NCBI GenBank assembly: GCA_900767955.1
Contig: CAAGBC010000049.1
Span: 1-64,000, forward strand
Direction: 5' to 3'
Origin: Spirochaetia bacterium
GTDB taxonomy: Bacteria > Spirochaetota > Spirochaetia > Treponematales > Treponemataceae
Length of the DNA stretch: 64,000 nt
Both the position numbers and the translations under genes were made by a program. Below, in pieces: positions 1 to 8,137 of the stretch. Each line of letters opens with the position of its first letter. Positions within the stretch are counted from its first letter, which is position 1. The notes under the pieces were generated by a model, which was given only the letters and a program-made list of their open reading frames with translations, did not search any database and was not told where the DNA came from.

Positions 1-383
1 TTTAATAATTTGTCTTTGTTTTTACTGAAAACTTTTGGGTTAAGCATATCGCAAGTTGCCCAATTATCAATGTATGGCAAAAATTGTTCTAGCTGAAACA
101 AACATTCATCGTAATTATTAATTTTTTCTATAAGGAATGCGTGAATATTATTTTCTTCATAATATTGATGTGGCAAATCTTCAAAGAATGGAATAAAAGA
201 TTGAATGTTGTATTTTTTTAATAAATCTTTTGTGTGATTTCGTAGAATAGGAACTTTTATGCCAATGACAACTTCGGAATTAATGGTTGGCATTAAAGAA
301 CTATGGAATTGTTTATATTGCAAATCTTGATTTTTTAATAAATAATCTTTGATTTCTTCTATAATATTGCAAGATTTTTCCAT
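1..383 (-). CDS. AlkD-like DNA alkylation repair protein (partial, 3' end outside window)
   Basis: The reverse strand is open from an ATG at 383 to the window edge, giving 127 residues of the N-terminal part. Recognisable AlkD-family (HEAT-like repeat DNA glycosylase) segments are a VGIKVPILR-like stretch (here VVIGIKVPILRNHTKDLL), YYEENNIHAFLIEKI, and LPYIDNWATCDML, which matches the family's 'NWxxCD' region. The family excises positively charged alkylated bases without base flipping. The call rests on these motifs; the C-terminal half is missing, so catalytic residues there cannot be checked. The start has no strong Shine-Dalgarno. It lies directly downstream of the exchanger gene on the same strand (18-nt gap) and may be cotranscribed with it. 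Confidence 0.75.
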   Translation of the reverse strand, partial: MEKSCNIIEEIKDYLLKNQDLQYKQFHSSLMPTINSEVVIGIKVPILRNHTKDLLKKYNIQSFIPFFEDLPHQYYEENNIHAFLIEKINNYDECLFQLEQFLPYIDNWATCDMLNPKVFSKNKDKLL

Positions 384-401
384 AGTTCTTTGTTGTTTTT
401 T

Positions 402-1373
402 TTACCAGATTTTAATGAAATACAATGCGTAACAAATTAAAAATATTGCGCCAGCAAATCGTGGTAATTTTTTCTTTGGTAAACAGAAAAGTAAAAGTGC
501 AATTGTAGCAATTTCAGATACGATTGTATCGAATCTAAATTCTGGTGCAAATGGAACAGGAATTATTAATCCAGAAAGTCCTACAACAAACAAAATATTA
601 AAAATATTGCTTCCTACAATATTACCGATGGCAATATCAGAATTTTTCTTCATTGCAGCTGTTACAGATGTAAATAATTCAGGAAGTGAAGTTCCTAAAG
701 CAACGATTGTTAATCCAATAAATCTTGTGCTTAGTCCTAATTTTGTTGCTATAAAAGAAGCTGAAGATACAACAAATTTACTGCCTGCAATTATTAAAAC
801 AAGTCCAATCAGTGTAAATAAAATTGATTTTAGAAGTGACATTTCTTTGATTTGAGTTTCTTCAGTTTGTTCACTAACGCTTGATTCTTTTTGTTCTGAT
901 TGTAAAGAAGCTGTTCGTTCTTTTTTTGCGGAAATAAGCAAATATGTAAGATATGATACAAAAACAACAAGCATGATAATTGCATCAAGTCTTGTGATGT
1001 TTCCGTCTAAACCTAAAACCAAAAGTAATGCACTCGCAAAAATTGTTACAGGAATATCAACTGCTAGTGTTGATTTTTGAATACTACATGGATAAATAAG
1101 TGCTGTAAGACCTAAAATGATTAAAATATTTAGGATGTTAGAACCAACAATGTTTCCGATTGTAATATCGGCGTTTCCTGCAAAAGCCGCTGTGATACTT
1201 ACAGCTGCTTCTGGTGCAGAAGTTCCCATTGCAACGATTGTTAATCCAATAACTAATTGTGGAATTCCAAATTTTGAAGCTATGCTTGCAGCTCCATCAA
1301 CAAACCAATCAGCGCCTTTTACTAGCATAACAAAACCTAATACTAGTAAAAGAATTTGTAAAAACATTTCCAT
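402..1373 (-). CDS. CaCA-family Na+/Ca2+ (possibly Mn2+) exchanger, YrbG-like
   Basis: A 323-residue inner-membrane cation exchanger with the two inverted alpha-repeats of the CaCA superfamily: GTSAPE at 50-55 with GNIVGSN at 73-79, and GTSLPE at 227-232 with GNIVGSN at 250-256. A hydrophilic Glu/Gln/Ser-rich loop (about 150-176) separates the halves, the usual topology of YrbG/CaxA-like proteins. The start is preceded by GGAGGAATTACTT-ATG, a strong ribosome site. Immediately upstream on the same strand lies a yybP-ykoY-type Mn2+ riboswitch (1411-1498). Since that riboswitch class normally controls manganese homeostasis and export genes, I infer that this exchanger may export Mn2+ rather than, or as well as, Ca2+. 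Family assignment is firm; ion specificity is inference. Confidence 0.9.
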   Translation of the reverse strand: MEMFLQILLLVLGFVMLVKGADWFVDGAASIASKFGIPQLVIGLTIVAMGTSAPEAAVSITAAFAGNADITIGNIVGSNILNILIILGLTALIYPCSIQKSTLAVDIPVTIFASALLLVLGLDGNITRLDAIIMLVVFVSYLTYLLISAKKERTASLQSEQKESSVSEQTEETQIKEMSLLKSILFTLIGLVLIIAGSKFVVSSASFIATKLGLSTRFIGLTIVALGTSLPELFTSVTAAMKKNSDIAIGNIVGSNIFNILFVVGLSGLIIPVPFAPEFRFDTIVSEIATIALLLFCLPKKKLPRFAGAIFLICYALYFIKIW

Positions 1374-1410
1374 AAGTAATTCCTCCGAGAAATGAAATAA
1401 TAAAATAAAT

Positions 1411-1498
1411 TCAAGTCTCGCTACTTACTTACATAACCGGATTATAAAATCGTGTTGACGGCGATGCAAACACAAAATTGTGCTAGCTACTCCCTTGC
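1411..1498 (-). promoter_or_regulatory. yybP-ykoY (Mn2+-sensing) riboswitch
   Basis: Read on the minus strand, the leader of the CaCA exchanger contains in order the conserved pieces of the yybP-ykoY aptamer: GGGAGTAGC, then CGTCAACACG, CCGG, and GCGAGACTTG. The outer helix P1 can form from CAAG (5') and CTTG (3'). The order and spacing fit the class, which binds Mn2+ at the junction of two coaxial helices. The gene start is about 38 nt beyond the aptamer, and its ribosome site (GGAGG) sits in the gap, so control may act on translation or by an expression platform I cannot define. Confidence 0.8.
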
Positions 1499-1557
1499 TT
1501 TTTTTTACGATATATAAAAATGTGTAAAAAGTCAAATATTTAATTGTTTATTAAAAT

Positions 1558-3378
1558 TTATTCAGTTTTATATCCTTTTACTAAGCTGTTTAATGTTGTT
1601 GTAAGATCTAAACTTTGTTCTGAAGAATTTGAAGCAACAACAGCACAGTTTTTTACTTCATTTAAGTTATCTACCATCTGATGAGTGTTTTCAAGAATAC
1701 TTTCAGCGGAAGCATGTAATTCTTTCATGCTAGATTGAACATAATCACTATCTTGAGCCATTTCTTCTGATTCAGAAATAATTGTACGAGCTGAACTATC
1801 AATGATTTGCATCATTTCAAGAATGTTTTGCGCACCAAGATTTTGTTCATTTATACCGTTTCTGATTTGTTCAAGCATATTTTCCATATTGGAAATTCTT
1901 TGTCCAAGTCTGTCAAATGATTGAGCAGATTCTCCAGAAACTTCAACAATGCCTTTTACTGCTTCATTTATGTTTGATAGCATTAAACCAATTGATTCAG
2001 TTTGTTTGTTTGAATTTATAGCTAAAGCTCTGATTTCTCCTGCAACAACGCTAAAGCCTACACCAGCTTTTCCTGCGTGAGCTGCTTCAATTGCGGCATT
2101 CATTGCAAGAAGATTTGTTTGTGCAGAAATATTAGTAATAATTACATTGGCATTTTGCAAGTCAGAAGCTTTTTCTTCGATTTCTTCAACTTGTTTTTTT
2201 ACTAAATCTTGAAGGCGTTTTCCTTCTTTTGTATCTTTTACAATTGATTCGTATTCAACAGACATTGAGTTAATATTTTTAGTAATTGAATCAATGTTTG
2301 CAGTTATTTCTTCAATGGCAGTAGAAGATTGGGAAATTGCATTTGTTTGTTCACTAATATTATTAGTTAATGAATCAATTACATTGTGCAAATTTTGAAC
2401 ATTTTGGGAAACAGTTGTAGCAAGTGAATTTTGATTTTCAACTTGATTATCAATGTCGCTAACATCTTCTTTTATTGTGGCAATTTTATTTAATGTTGTT
2501 TCACTATTACTATGCAATGCAGAACTTTTTTCTTGTAATCCAGAAACTGATTCTTTTACTGTGTGAATCATAGATTGTAGTTTTTCCATTACAGTATTGC
2601 ATGCTTTTGATAATTGACCCAATTCGTTGTCATTTAAAAATTGGATTCTTGCAGTTAAATCACTTTCTCCTGTTGCAATATTGTTCATTGCTTTTGTTAC
2701 ATCGTTTAGTTTGTTAAAGAAGTATGAAAGATATAGTGCTTGCAAAATAACAAATATGATAAGGAATATAACACTTGTAATTCCAATTAATAATGTAACT
2801 TTTTTTATTTGGCTTAAAAAATCTGCTACTAAAAAGTCACACGCAACTACACCAATAACTTTATCTTGGGAATTGATAATTGGTCCGTAAAAGCTAATAA
2901 TCCAACCCCATTCTTCAGTAAAATACATTTCTGTAGGAACAATAGTTCGTTCTGTTATAGCTTTTGTAATTTCATTAATATCTTCTGTTACATCTACTGG
3001 TGTTCCAATTTTTTCTACTTCACCAGAATAAACTTCATCACTTGCATCAATTACATATGAAAAGTTTTTTCCATCTTTTGTAGTTAAAGTGTAAAGATAT
3101 GTACATTCTGTGTGTTTTTTTAAGGATAAAAGATTTTGATGTGTGGTTTTAAAAAATCTTGAAGTATCGTCTTTTGTTTCTATTAATTCTTCAAAATAAT
3201 CACCGTTAATATGTTTTTGTGCTTTTTGAATTATAGAAATTCCCTGATTTTCAAAAATTGATATAGAATTTTTTTTCATCGCTGAAATTGCAATAATAGA
3301 AATGCCTAGACATGCTAAGGAAACACAAGTGATAAGTAAACCGATTAATTTTGCTTTATATGTAGAAAATAATTTCAT
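1558..3378 (-). CDS. methyl-accepting chemotaxis protein with Cache-type sensor
   Basis: A 606-residue chemoreceptor. An N-terminal membrane helix (about 10-33) is followed by a ~160-residue extracytoplasmic region with Cache-like features (TYLYTLTTKDGKNFSYVIDAS; WGWIISFYGPIIN; GVVACDFLVADF), a second membrane helix (about 193-215), a HAMP-like linker (LTARIQFLNDNELGQL) and a long coiled-coil signalling domain. The hairpin tip reads NLLAMNAAIEAAHAGKAGVGF, the CheA/CheW contact region of all MCPs. The ligand is unknown. It is monocistronic, with an intergenic region on both sides, and is one of two MCPs in the window. Confidence 0.95.
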   Translation of the reverse strand: MKLFSTYKAKLIGLLITCVSLACLGISIIAISAMKKNSISIFENQGISIIQKAQKHINGDYFEELIETKDDTSRFFKTTHQNLLSLKKHTECTYLYTLTTKDGKNFSYVIDASDEVYSGEVEKIGTPVDVTEDINEITKAITERTIVPTEMYFTEEWGWIISFYGPIINSQDKVIGVVACDFLVADFLSQIKKVTLLIGITSVIFLIIFVILQALYLSYFFNKLNDVTKAMNNIATGESDLTARIQFLNDNELGQLSKACNTVMEKLQSMIHTVKESVSGLQEKSSALHSNSETTLNKIATIKEDVSDIDNQVENQNSLATTVSQNVQNLHNVIDSLTNNISEQTNAISQSSTAIEEITANIDSITKNINSMSVEYESIVKDTKEGKRLQDLVKKQVEEIEEKASDLQNANVIITNISAQTNLLAMNAAIEAAHAGKAGVGFSVVAGEIRALAINSNKQTESIGLMLSNINEAVKGIVEVSGESAQSFDRLGQRISNMENMLEQIRNGINEQNLGAQNILEMMQIIDSSARTIISESEEMAQDSDYVQSSMKELHASAESILENTHQMVDNLNEVKNCAVVASNSSEQSLDLTTTLNSLVKGYKTE

Positions 3379-3481
3379 ATATTACACCTCGAAAAAAAAT
3401 CACTTAAAATTATACCATTTAGTTGTTAAAATGTAAAAAAAAAATATGTTATACTGACATTACTAGAAATAATAGGTTATA

Positions 3482-3958
3482 ATGTTAATAAATTCTATTT
3501 TGGGTATTTATATGTTAGATTTTAAATCAATCTTCAATGCTAGACAAAAATCTCAGAGATTTTTAAATGGTGTAGCTTTTTTTCTTGAATTAATTCTTGC
3601 TGTAATTGTTATCTTAATTATTTCAATGCAAATTTGTTCATTAGCAAAATTATTTTATAAACATATTTCTGATCCTAATGTGACTGTTCAATATGCAAGT
3701 TTTTTAAAAGAAGCACTAGGAATTATTATTGGTGTAGAATTCTTAAAAATGCTTTGCCAACATAGTATGAATTCTGTTATTGATGTTTTGCTTTTTGTTT
3801 TAGCTCGACATTTAATTGTTATGGAATCTACAATGTTAGAAGGTTTGTTGTGTATTATTTCTGTTGCAATTTTGTTTTCTATTAGAAAATTCCTTGTTGT
3901 AAAAAAAGATAATGTAGATACCAAAAAGGATGAAACTTGTCAAATATCAGAAGTTTAA
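3482..3958 (+). CDS. PsiE-family small membrane protein
   Basis: A 158-residue hydrophobic protein with about four membrane helices. The segment GIIIGVEFLKMLCQH...VLLFVLARHLIVMES...LLCIISVAILFSIRKFL has the pattern of the PsiE (phosphate-starvation-inducible E) family, whose biochemical role is unknown. A charged tail of about 20 residues follows the last helix. Two starts are possible: the ATG at 3482, with poor ribosome-site support, or the ATG at 3512 (MLDFKSIF). The latter lies closer to where family members begin. The next gene begins 30 nt after the stop on the same strand, suggesting cotranscription. Confidence 0.65.
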   Translation: MLINSILGIYMLDFKSIFNARQKSQRFLNGVAFFLELILAVIVILIISMQICSLAKLFYKHISDPNVTVQYASFLKEALGIIIGVEFLKMLCQHSMNSVIDVLLFVLARHLIVMESTMLEGLLCIISVAILFSIRKFLVVKKDNVDTKKDETCQISEV

Positions 3959-3987
3959 AAACTTTTTCAATAGGAGTAATCATTAAT

Positions 3988-4305
3988 ATGAAAAAAATTA
4001 TTTATGCGTTGCTTTTAATTAGTTCCTTTTTGTTTCCTTGTTTTTCATATTCTAGTAAAAAAAATATAAAGGACTCTGATATGATTGTATTGGAAGGTTC
4101 TGTAAAATGTTACGGAAATGAGCCTTTTGTATATTTGGGCATTACTACGGAAGATGATGCATTTTATAAAATTGTTGCATCAGAACAAATTATTAAAGAG
4201 TTGTTTGATAAGCAAGGTGAAAATTTAAAACTTTATGGAATTCAACTTCAGAATTCAGATGAAAATCAATTGTTATTTGAAGTAAAAAAAATACGTAATA
4301 AATAG
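3988..4305 (+). CDS. small secreted protein of unknown function
   Basis: A 105-residue protein. I chose the ATG at 3988 because AGGAG lies 11 nt upstream and because it begins a clean signal sequence, MKKIIYALLLISSFLFPCFSYS. The longer frame opening at 3937 would bury this signal and overlap the PsiE gene. A cysteine in the signal (FPCFS) could act as a relaxed spirochaetal lipobox, but cleavage after SYS is equally plausible. The mature part (GSVKCYGNEPFVYLGITTEDD...LYGIQLQNSDENQLLFEVKKI) looks like a small beta-rich, OB-like fold. I do not recognise a family. Confidence 0.6.
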   Translation: MKKIIYALLLISSFLFPCFSYSSKKNIKDSDMIVLEGSVKCYGNEPFVYLGITTEDDAFYKIVASEQIIKELFDKQGENLKLYGIQLQNSDENQLLFEVKKIRNK

Positions 4306-4324
4306 AAGAAAGTTAGAGGTTGTT

Positions 4325-5092
4325 ATGGAAAATTTTAAACAATGGCATGAAGGAAGCGAAACAGAATTAAAATTTCATAGCCAAAGTAGAGTTTATTTTG
4401 CTCAGTGTGATGCTAATCACAAATTGAGTTTTTTTGAATTATTAAAAATTTTATCTGATATTGCTGTTGAAGATTATCGTCAAAGAGGAATGTCTTGGCA
4501 AATGTTAGCAGAACATAATACTGCGATTTTGTGTTCAAGACAGGCTTTTAGATTTCATAAAATGCCAGAAGCAAATCAGTCAATTACAATAAATACTTGG
4601 GAAGAAGTTCCTCAGCCTTTGCAGTTAATGCGTTCTTATGAAATTGTAGATTCAGAAACTGGTGAAAAATTAATTTCTGGTTATTCTGCTTGGATTATTG
4701 TAAATCTTGCTACACGAAGAATTGTTCGTACAAAAGATTTTACATTGCGCCCTGATTCTATCTTAAAAGAAGAACATGATTGTTTAGAACCTTCAAAAAT
4801 TATAGTTCCTCAGGACTTGGAATTATTGATGGAACGACCAATTTGGTATTCAGATATTGATGGAAATGGTCATGTGAATAATGCTCGTTACGGGGCTTTT
4901 GTAATTGATAGTTTGCCAGAAGAATTCCAGAAGAAGGAATTTACAGATTTTAAAATTAACTATTCAAAAGAAGCTGTAAAAGGTTCAGTTTTGAAAGTTT
5001 ATGGTAATTTTGATGAAAGTTCAAAAAAAATTACGATTGTAGCTAAGCAAGATGATAATATTTGTTTTGAAAGTGAATGTCATTATAAATAA
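4325..5092 (+). CDS. acyl-ACP thioesterase (FatA/FatB-type double hotdog)
   Basis: A 255-residue protein matching the acyl-ACP thioesterase family, which releases fatty acids from acyl carrier protein in the cytoplasm. Two hotdog halves are visible: the N-terminal one includes RVYFAQCDANHKLSFFELLKILSDIAVEDYRQRGM and WEEVPQPLQLMRSYEIVDSETGEKL; the C-terminal one begins about residue 175 with YSDIDGNGHVNNARY, the conserved D-x-N-x-H-V-N-N segment that carries active-site residues. It follows the small secreted protein by 19 nt. In an organism scavenging lipids this enzyme may provide free acids for membrane tuning, which is inference. Confidence 0.88.
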   Translation: MENFKQWHEGSETELKFHSQSRVYFAQCDANHKLSFFELLKILSDIAVEDYRQRGMSWQMLAEHNTAILCSRQAFRFHKMPEANQSITINTWEEVPQPLQLMRSYEIVDSETGEKLISGYSAWIIVNLATRRIVRTKDFTLRPDSILKEEHDCLEPSKIIVPQDLELLMERPIWYSDIDGNGHVNNARYGAFVIDSLPEEFQKKEFTDFKINYSKEAVKGSVLKVYGNFDESSKKITIVAKQDDNICFESECHYK

Positions 5093-5107
5093 TGTCTTTC
5101 TAAATAA

Positions 5108-5136
5108 TTGAATGTTGTTTTAGTTTGTGCTAAACT
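5108..5136 (+). promoter_or_regulatory. candidate sigma-70 promoter of purA
   Basis: TTGAAT (5108-5113) and TAAACT (5131-5136) are separated by exactly 17 bp and lie about 56 bp before the purA start. The boxes are each four of six matches or better, so support is moderate. Confidence 0.4.
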
Positions 5137-5191
5137 CGTACTGTTTGAAATTTATATATTGCCTATTTTTAAGACAAAATGGAGTTAATAA

Positions 5192-6415
5192 ATGAACGTT
5201 GTTGTTATGGGTGCCCAGTGGGGTGATGAAGGAAAAGGTAAAATTGTTGACTATTTAGCAGAAGAAGCAAAATATGTATGTCGTTTTGCTGGTGGTGCTA
5301 ATGCAGGACACACAATTGTTGTAGATGGAAAAAAATATGCATTACATCAAGTTCCATCTGGAATTCTTTATCCTAATAAAACAGTTTTTCTTGGTTCAGG
5401 AATGGTTATTGACCCTGAAGCATTGTTTAATGAACTCCAAATGTTAAGTGATAGTGGTATTAATTGGGAAGGACGCGTATTTATTTCTGACAGAGCTCAT
5501 ATTGTTCTTCCTGGTTACCGTGAAATGGATAAACAGCGTGATGCTGCTCGTAAGAGACCAATTGGAACTACAGGTCGTGGAATTGGAACAACTTATTCCC
5601 AAAAATCAGAAAGAGACGGAATCCGTCTTGCAGATTTAGACTGGGAAGAAAAAATGGCTGATTTAGATCAAGCTGATAAAGATTTCCTTGCACCATATAT
5701 GGATAGACTTCTTTCTATGCGTATTGATATTGCTGCAAAAATGTGGGAAATCCGCAATGAAAAAGTTCTTTTTGAAGGCGCACAAGGTGCTATGCTTGAC
5801 TTAGACAGTGGAACTTATCCTTATGTAAGTTCTGGAGCTTCTTGTTCAGCTGGGGCTTCTACTGGTTCAGGAATTGGTCCACGCGCATTAGACAAAATCT
5901 ACGGTGTTTTCAAAGCATATCAAACTCGTGTTGGAAATGGTCCAATGCCAACAGAATTCAACGCTGAATCAGAAGGCGAACTTTGTGATTATGTTCGTAA
6001 CACAGGTAACGAATTTGGTGTAACAACAGGTCGTGCAAGACGCTGTGGTTATCTTGATTTAGTTGCATTGCGTTATGCTTGTCATGTAAATTCAATCGAT
6101 TCATTAGTTCTTACTCATCTTGATGTTTATGATGATATGGACGAAATTGAAGCTTGTATTGCTTACGAAATTGACGGAGAAATTGTAACAGATTTCCCAA
6201 CAAGTATTCCTGCATTAAATAAAGCAAAACCTGTTTTACAGAAATTTAAAGGTTGGAAACAGTCTATAAAAGAATTATCAAAATATTCAAAACTTCCAAA
6301 AGAAGCAAAAGAATATGTTGATTTTATCGAAGATTATACAGGAACAAAAGTTGGAATCGTATCTGTAGGTCCAGATAGAAACCAGACTTTTGCTCGTGAA
6401 AAGATTTGGAAATAG
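5192..6415 (+). CDS. purA: adenylosuccinate synthetase
   Basis: A 407-residue PurA, which joins IMP and aspartate at the expense of GTP in the first AMP-specific step of purine synthesis. Visible signatures: WGDEGKGK at 9-16 (the GTP/IMP loop), NAGHT near 38-42, and RPIGTTGRGIGTTYSQKSERDG, the IMP-binding region. The C-terminal part retains TGRARRCGYLDL and GPDRNQT. It is a little shorter than the E. coli enzyme (432) but shows no missing core block. Ribosome site is a GGAG shortly before the ATG. A strong terminator follows directly, so it is probably a single-gene unit. Confidence 0.97.
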   Translation: MNVVVMGAQWGDEGKGKIVDYLAEEAKYVCRFAGGANAGHTIVVDGKKYALHQVPSGILYPNKTVFLGSGMVIDPEALFNELQMLSDSGINWEGRVFISDRAHIVLPGYREMDKQRDAARKRPIGTTGRGIGTTYSQKSERDGIRLADLDWEEKMADLDQADKDFLAPYMDRLLSMRIDIAAKMWEIRNEKVLFEGAQGAMLDLDSGTYPYVSSGASCSAGASTGSGIGPRALDKIYGVFKAYQTRVGNGPMPTEFNAESEGELCDYVRNTGNEFGVTTGRARRCGYLDLVALRYACHVNSIDSLVLTHLDVYDDMDEIEACIAYEIDGEIVTDFPTSIPALNKAKPVLQKFKGWKQSIKELSKYSKLPKEAKEYVDFIEDYTGTKVGIVSVGPDRNQTFAREKIWK

Positions 6416-6434
6416 TTTAGTTTTCTAAAGGTGT

Positions 6435-6463
6435 AAAGGTGCCTAAATTGGGCGCCTTTTTCA
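6435..6463 (+). terminator. Rho-independent terminator of purA
   Basis: AAAGGTGCC, a 7-nt loop, then GGCGCCTTT with a trailing T run. The stem has one G-T pair. Confidence 0.85.
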
Positions 6464-6514
6464 TTTTATAGGAAATTTAAATATTAATTTTTGTTATTCA
6501 AAAGGAGAATAAGT

Positions 6515-7888
6515 ATGAAATTAACAAAAAAAGTTTTAGGAGTTGTAGTAACTGCATTAATTGGTGCTACAGCATTCGCTCAGAGAATTTCTATTGCACA
6601 GGGACCATTCAATTATTATGAAGCTGGTAATATCATTTCTAACACTAGAATTTCTACAGTTGGATTGTATTACACAGATGTTGATAATTTTATGAGTGTT
6701 ACAAGATGGAACACAGTAAAACCAGAAACTTTCTTTGGTCATATTGGATATGAAGATGAATTAAATGTTGGTTTTGCAAAACAGTTTAAAGATTTTTATA
6801 TTGGAACTTCATTTGTGGGACAGCTTGATGGTTTAACTTCAACTACTACAAATAATGATGGTGATAAAACAACAACAACAGAAACTAGTGTTGAAAATGC
6901 TTTTACTGCTGCAGCTCTTTTTGGTTTTGGTAATATGGCATTTAAAGCAACTGCTGCTTGGAATGGTGCTGATATCACTAATACAAAAAATGTTGATGGC
7001 GATGTAATAAAAGAAGAAAATTTTAATTTAAACATAAATCTTGAAAATGGTTTTGTTACAAAATTAGATGACAAACCATTAGAAATGTCTTTCTTGCTTG
7101 GGTTAGATTCTTCTGTTGATAAAAAAGTTGATGAAACAGCAGATTCAAAAACTGATTTATCAACTTATACAATTAATGTTGGTTCTTCTGCACTTTGGAC
7201 ATTTGATACAAAAGAAAAATATACTCAAGAAGGACTTTTACACTTATATACTTCATGGGCAATACCTTCTTATTCACAAGATATTGGTGGAGTAAAATCA
7301 AAAGGTTTTGGAATGTATAATAACTCTATTGCATTAATACCTGAATATAGAATTACTCTTAATCCTACTGAAAGACTTTCTATGAAAGCTGGTGCTACAC
7401 TTCCATTTACTTTTGATTTCGAAGGTGATTTTGATTACTCAGAAACAGATGGAGATAAAGTATACAATAATTTAAGAACTGAAAATGTTGATGTAGAAAT
7501 TCAACCTATGATTTCTTTGGGAATGATTTATCAAGTTCTTCCAGAAAAAGTAAACTTTAATATGGGTATTGAATTTGCAACACCATCTTTGACTTGGGAT
7601 ACTGTTACAACAAAAACAAGAACAGATGTAACATCTAAAGATGTTGATGCAACATCAACAACTACTGTATATAATTACAATGATTATGTAGCAGGTGTAA
7701 ACTTTGGTTCAGGTTTTACTGTTCAACTTGCAAAAACAGTTACATTTGATTGTTACTGGAATATTCTTTCTAATTTATTCGGAACTGATTTTAGATCTGA
7801 CTTAACAGAAGGAAGTACTAACTTCTGGAATACAGTTAATAAAATCTTTGTTCATAACATTGGATTTAGTATTTCTGCAAAATTCTAA
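6515..7888 (+). CDS. outer-membrane beta-barrel protein
   Basis: A 457-residue exported protein. The start at 6515 is set by AAAGGAG 8-9 nt upstream and by the cleavable signal MKLTKKVLGVVVTALIGATAFAQ. The mature part alternates hydrophobic and polar residues in short strands (for example FVTKLDDKPLEMSFLLGLDSS, YTINVGSSALWTF) and ends in GFSISAKF; a terminal Phe after an aromatic strand is the usual outer-membrane assembly signal. Several Thr/Asp-rich loops (TSTTTNNDGDKTTTTETS) are likely surface loops. I do not recognise a named family; it resembles the large porin-like proteins of treponemes. It stands alone between two terminators. Confidence 0.75.
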   Translation: MKLTKKVLGVVVTALIGATAFAQRISIAQGPFNYYEAGNIISNTRISTVGLYYTDVDNFMSVTRWNTVKPETFFGHIGYEDELNVGFAKQFKDFYIGTSFVGQLDGLTSTTTNNDGDKTTTTETSVENAFTAAALFGFGNMAFKATAAWNGADITNTKNVDGDVIKEENFNLNINLENGFVTKLDDKPLEMSFLLGLDSSVDKKVDETADSKTDLSTYTINVGSSALWTFDTKEKYTQEGLLHLYTSWAIPSYSQDIGGVKSKGFGMYNNSIALIPEYRITLNPTERLSMKAGATLPFTFDFEGDFDYSETDGDKVYNNLRTENVDVEIQPMISLGMIYQVLPEKVNFNMGIEFATPSLTWDTVTTKTRTDVTSKDVDATSTTTVYNYNDYVAGVNFGSGFTVQLAKTVTFDCYWNILSNLFGTDFRSDLTEGSTNFWNTVNKIFVHNIGFSISAKF

Positions 7889-7893
7889 TTTAT

Positions 7894-7980
7894 TTGGTTG
7901 GGCTCTCATTCGTATATAAAGGGATGAGAGCCCGAAATGAATTCGGGATGACACTATGTTTGTCATCCCGTTTTTTTTTC
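7894..7980 (+). terminator. double hairpin terminator after the outer-membrane protein
   Basis: Two hairpins follow the stop codon: GGGCTCTCAT...ATGAGAGCCC (7900-7934) and CGGGATGACA...TTGTCATCCCG followed by nine T (7943-7979). Between and overlapping them CCCGAA...TTCGGG can also pair. The second hairpin with its T run is the likely terminator. Confidence 0.8.
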
Positions 7981-8105
7981 GTCATTCTAATGTTTTAATA
8001 ATTGTCATCCCGATATTTTAATTGTCATCCAGATATTTTAATTGTCATCCTAATATTGTAGTTGTATTCTAACATTTTGATTGTCATCCTGACGAAAGTC
8101 AGGAT
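7943..8105. repeat. tandem array of degenerate ATTGTCATCC units
   Basis: After the terminator, the 10-mer ATTGTCATCC or close variants recurs at roughly 20-bp intervals (near 7968, 8010, 8030, 8049, 8079) with spacers such as CGATATTTTA, AGATATTTTA and TAATATTGTA. The last unit extends into a perfect 8-bp stem with a GAAA loop, ATCCTGAC-GAAA-GTCAGGAT (8086-8105). No open frame covers this stretch. Confidence 0.7.
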
Positions 8106-8137
8106 CTCACTATAGAATCTTTTAGAGGTCTTTTTAT

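Noticed and set aside
7943..8105. GTCATCC repeats as a CRISPR array
   Set aside because: Units are short and degenerate, spacers are about 10 bp, and no cas genes are present.
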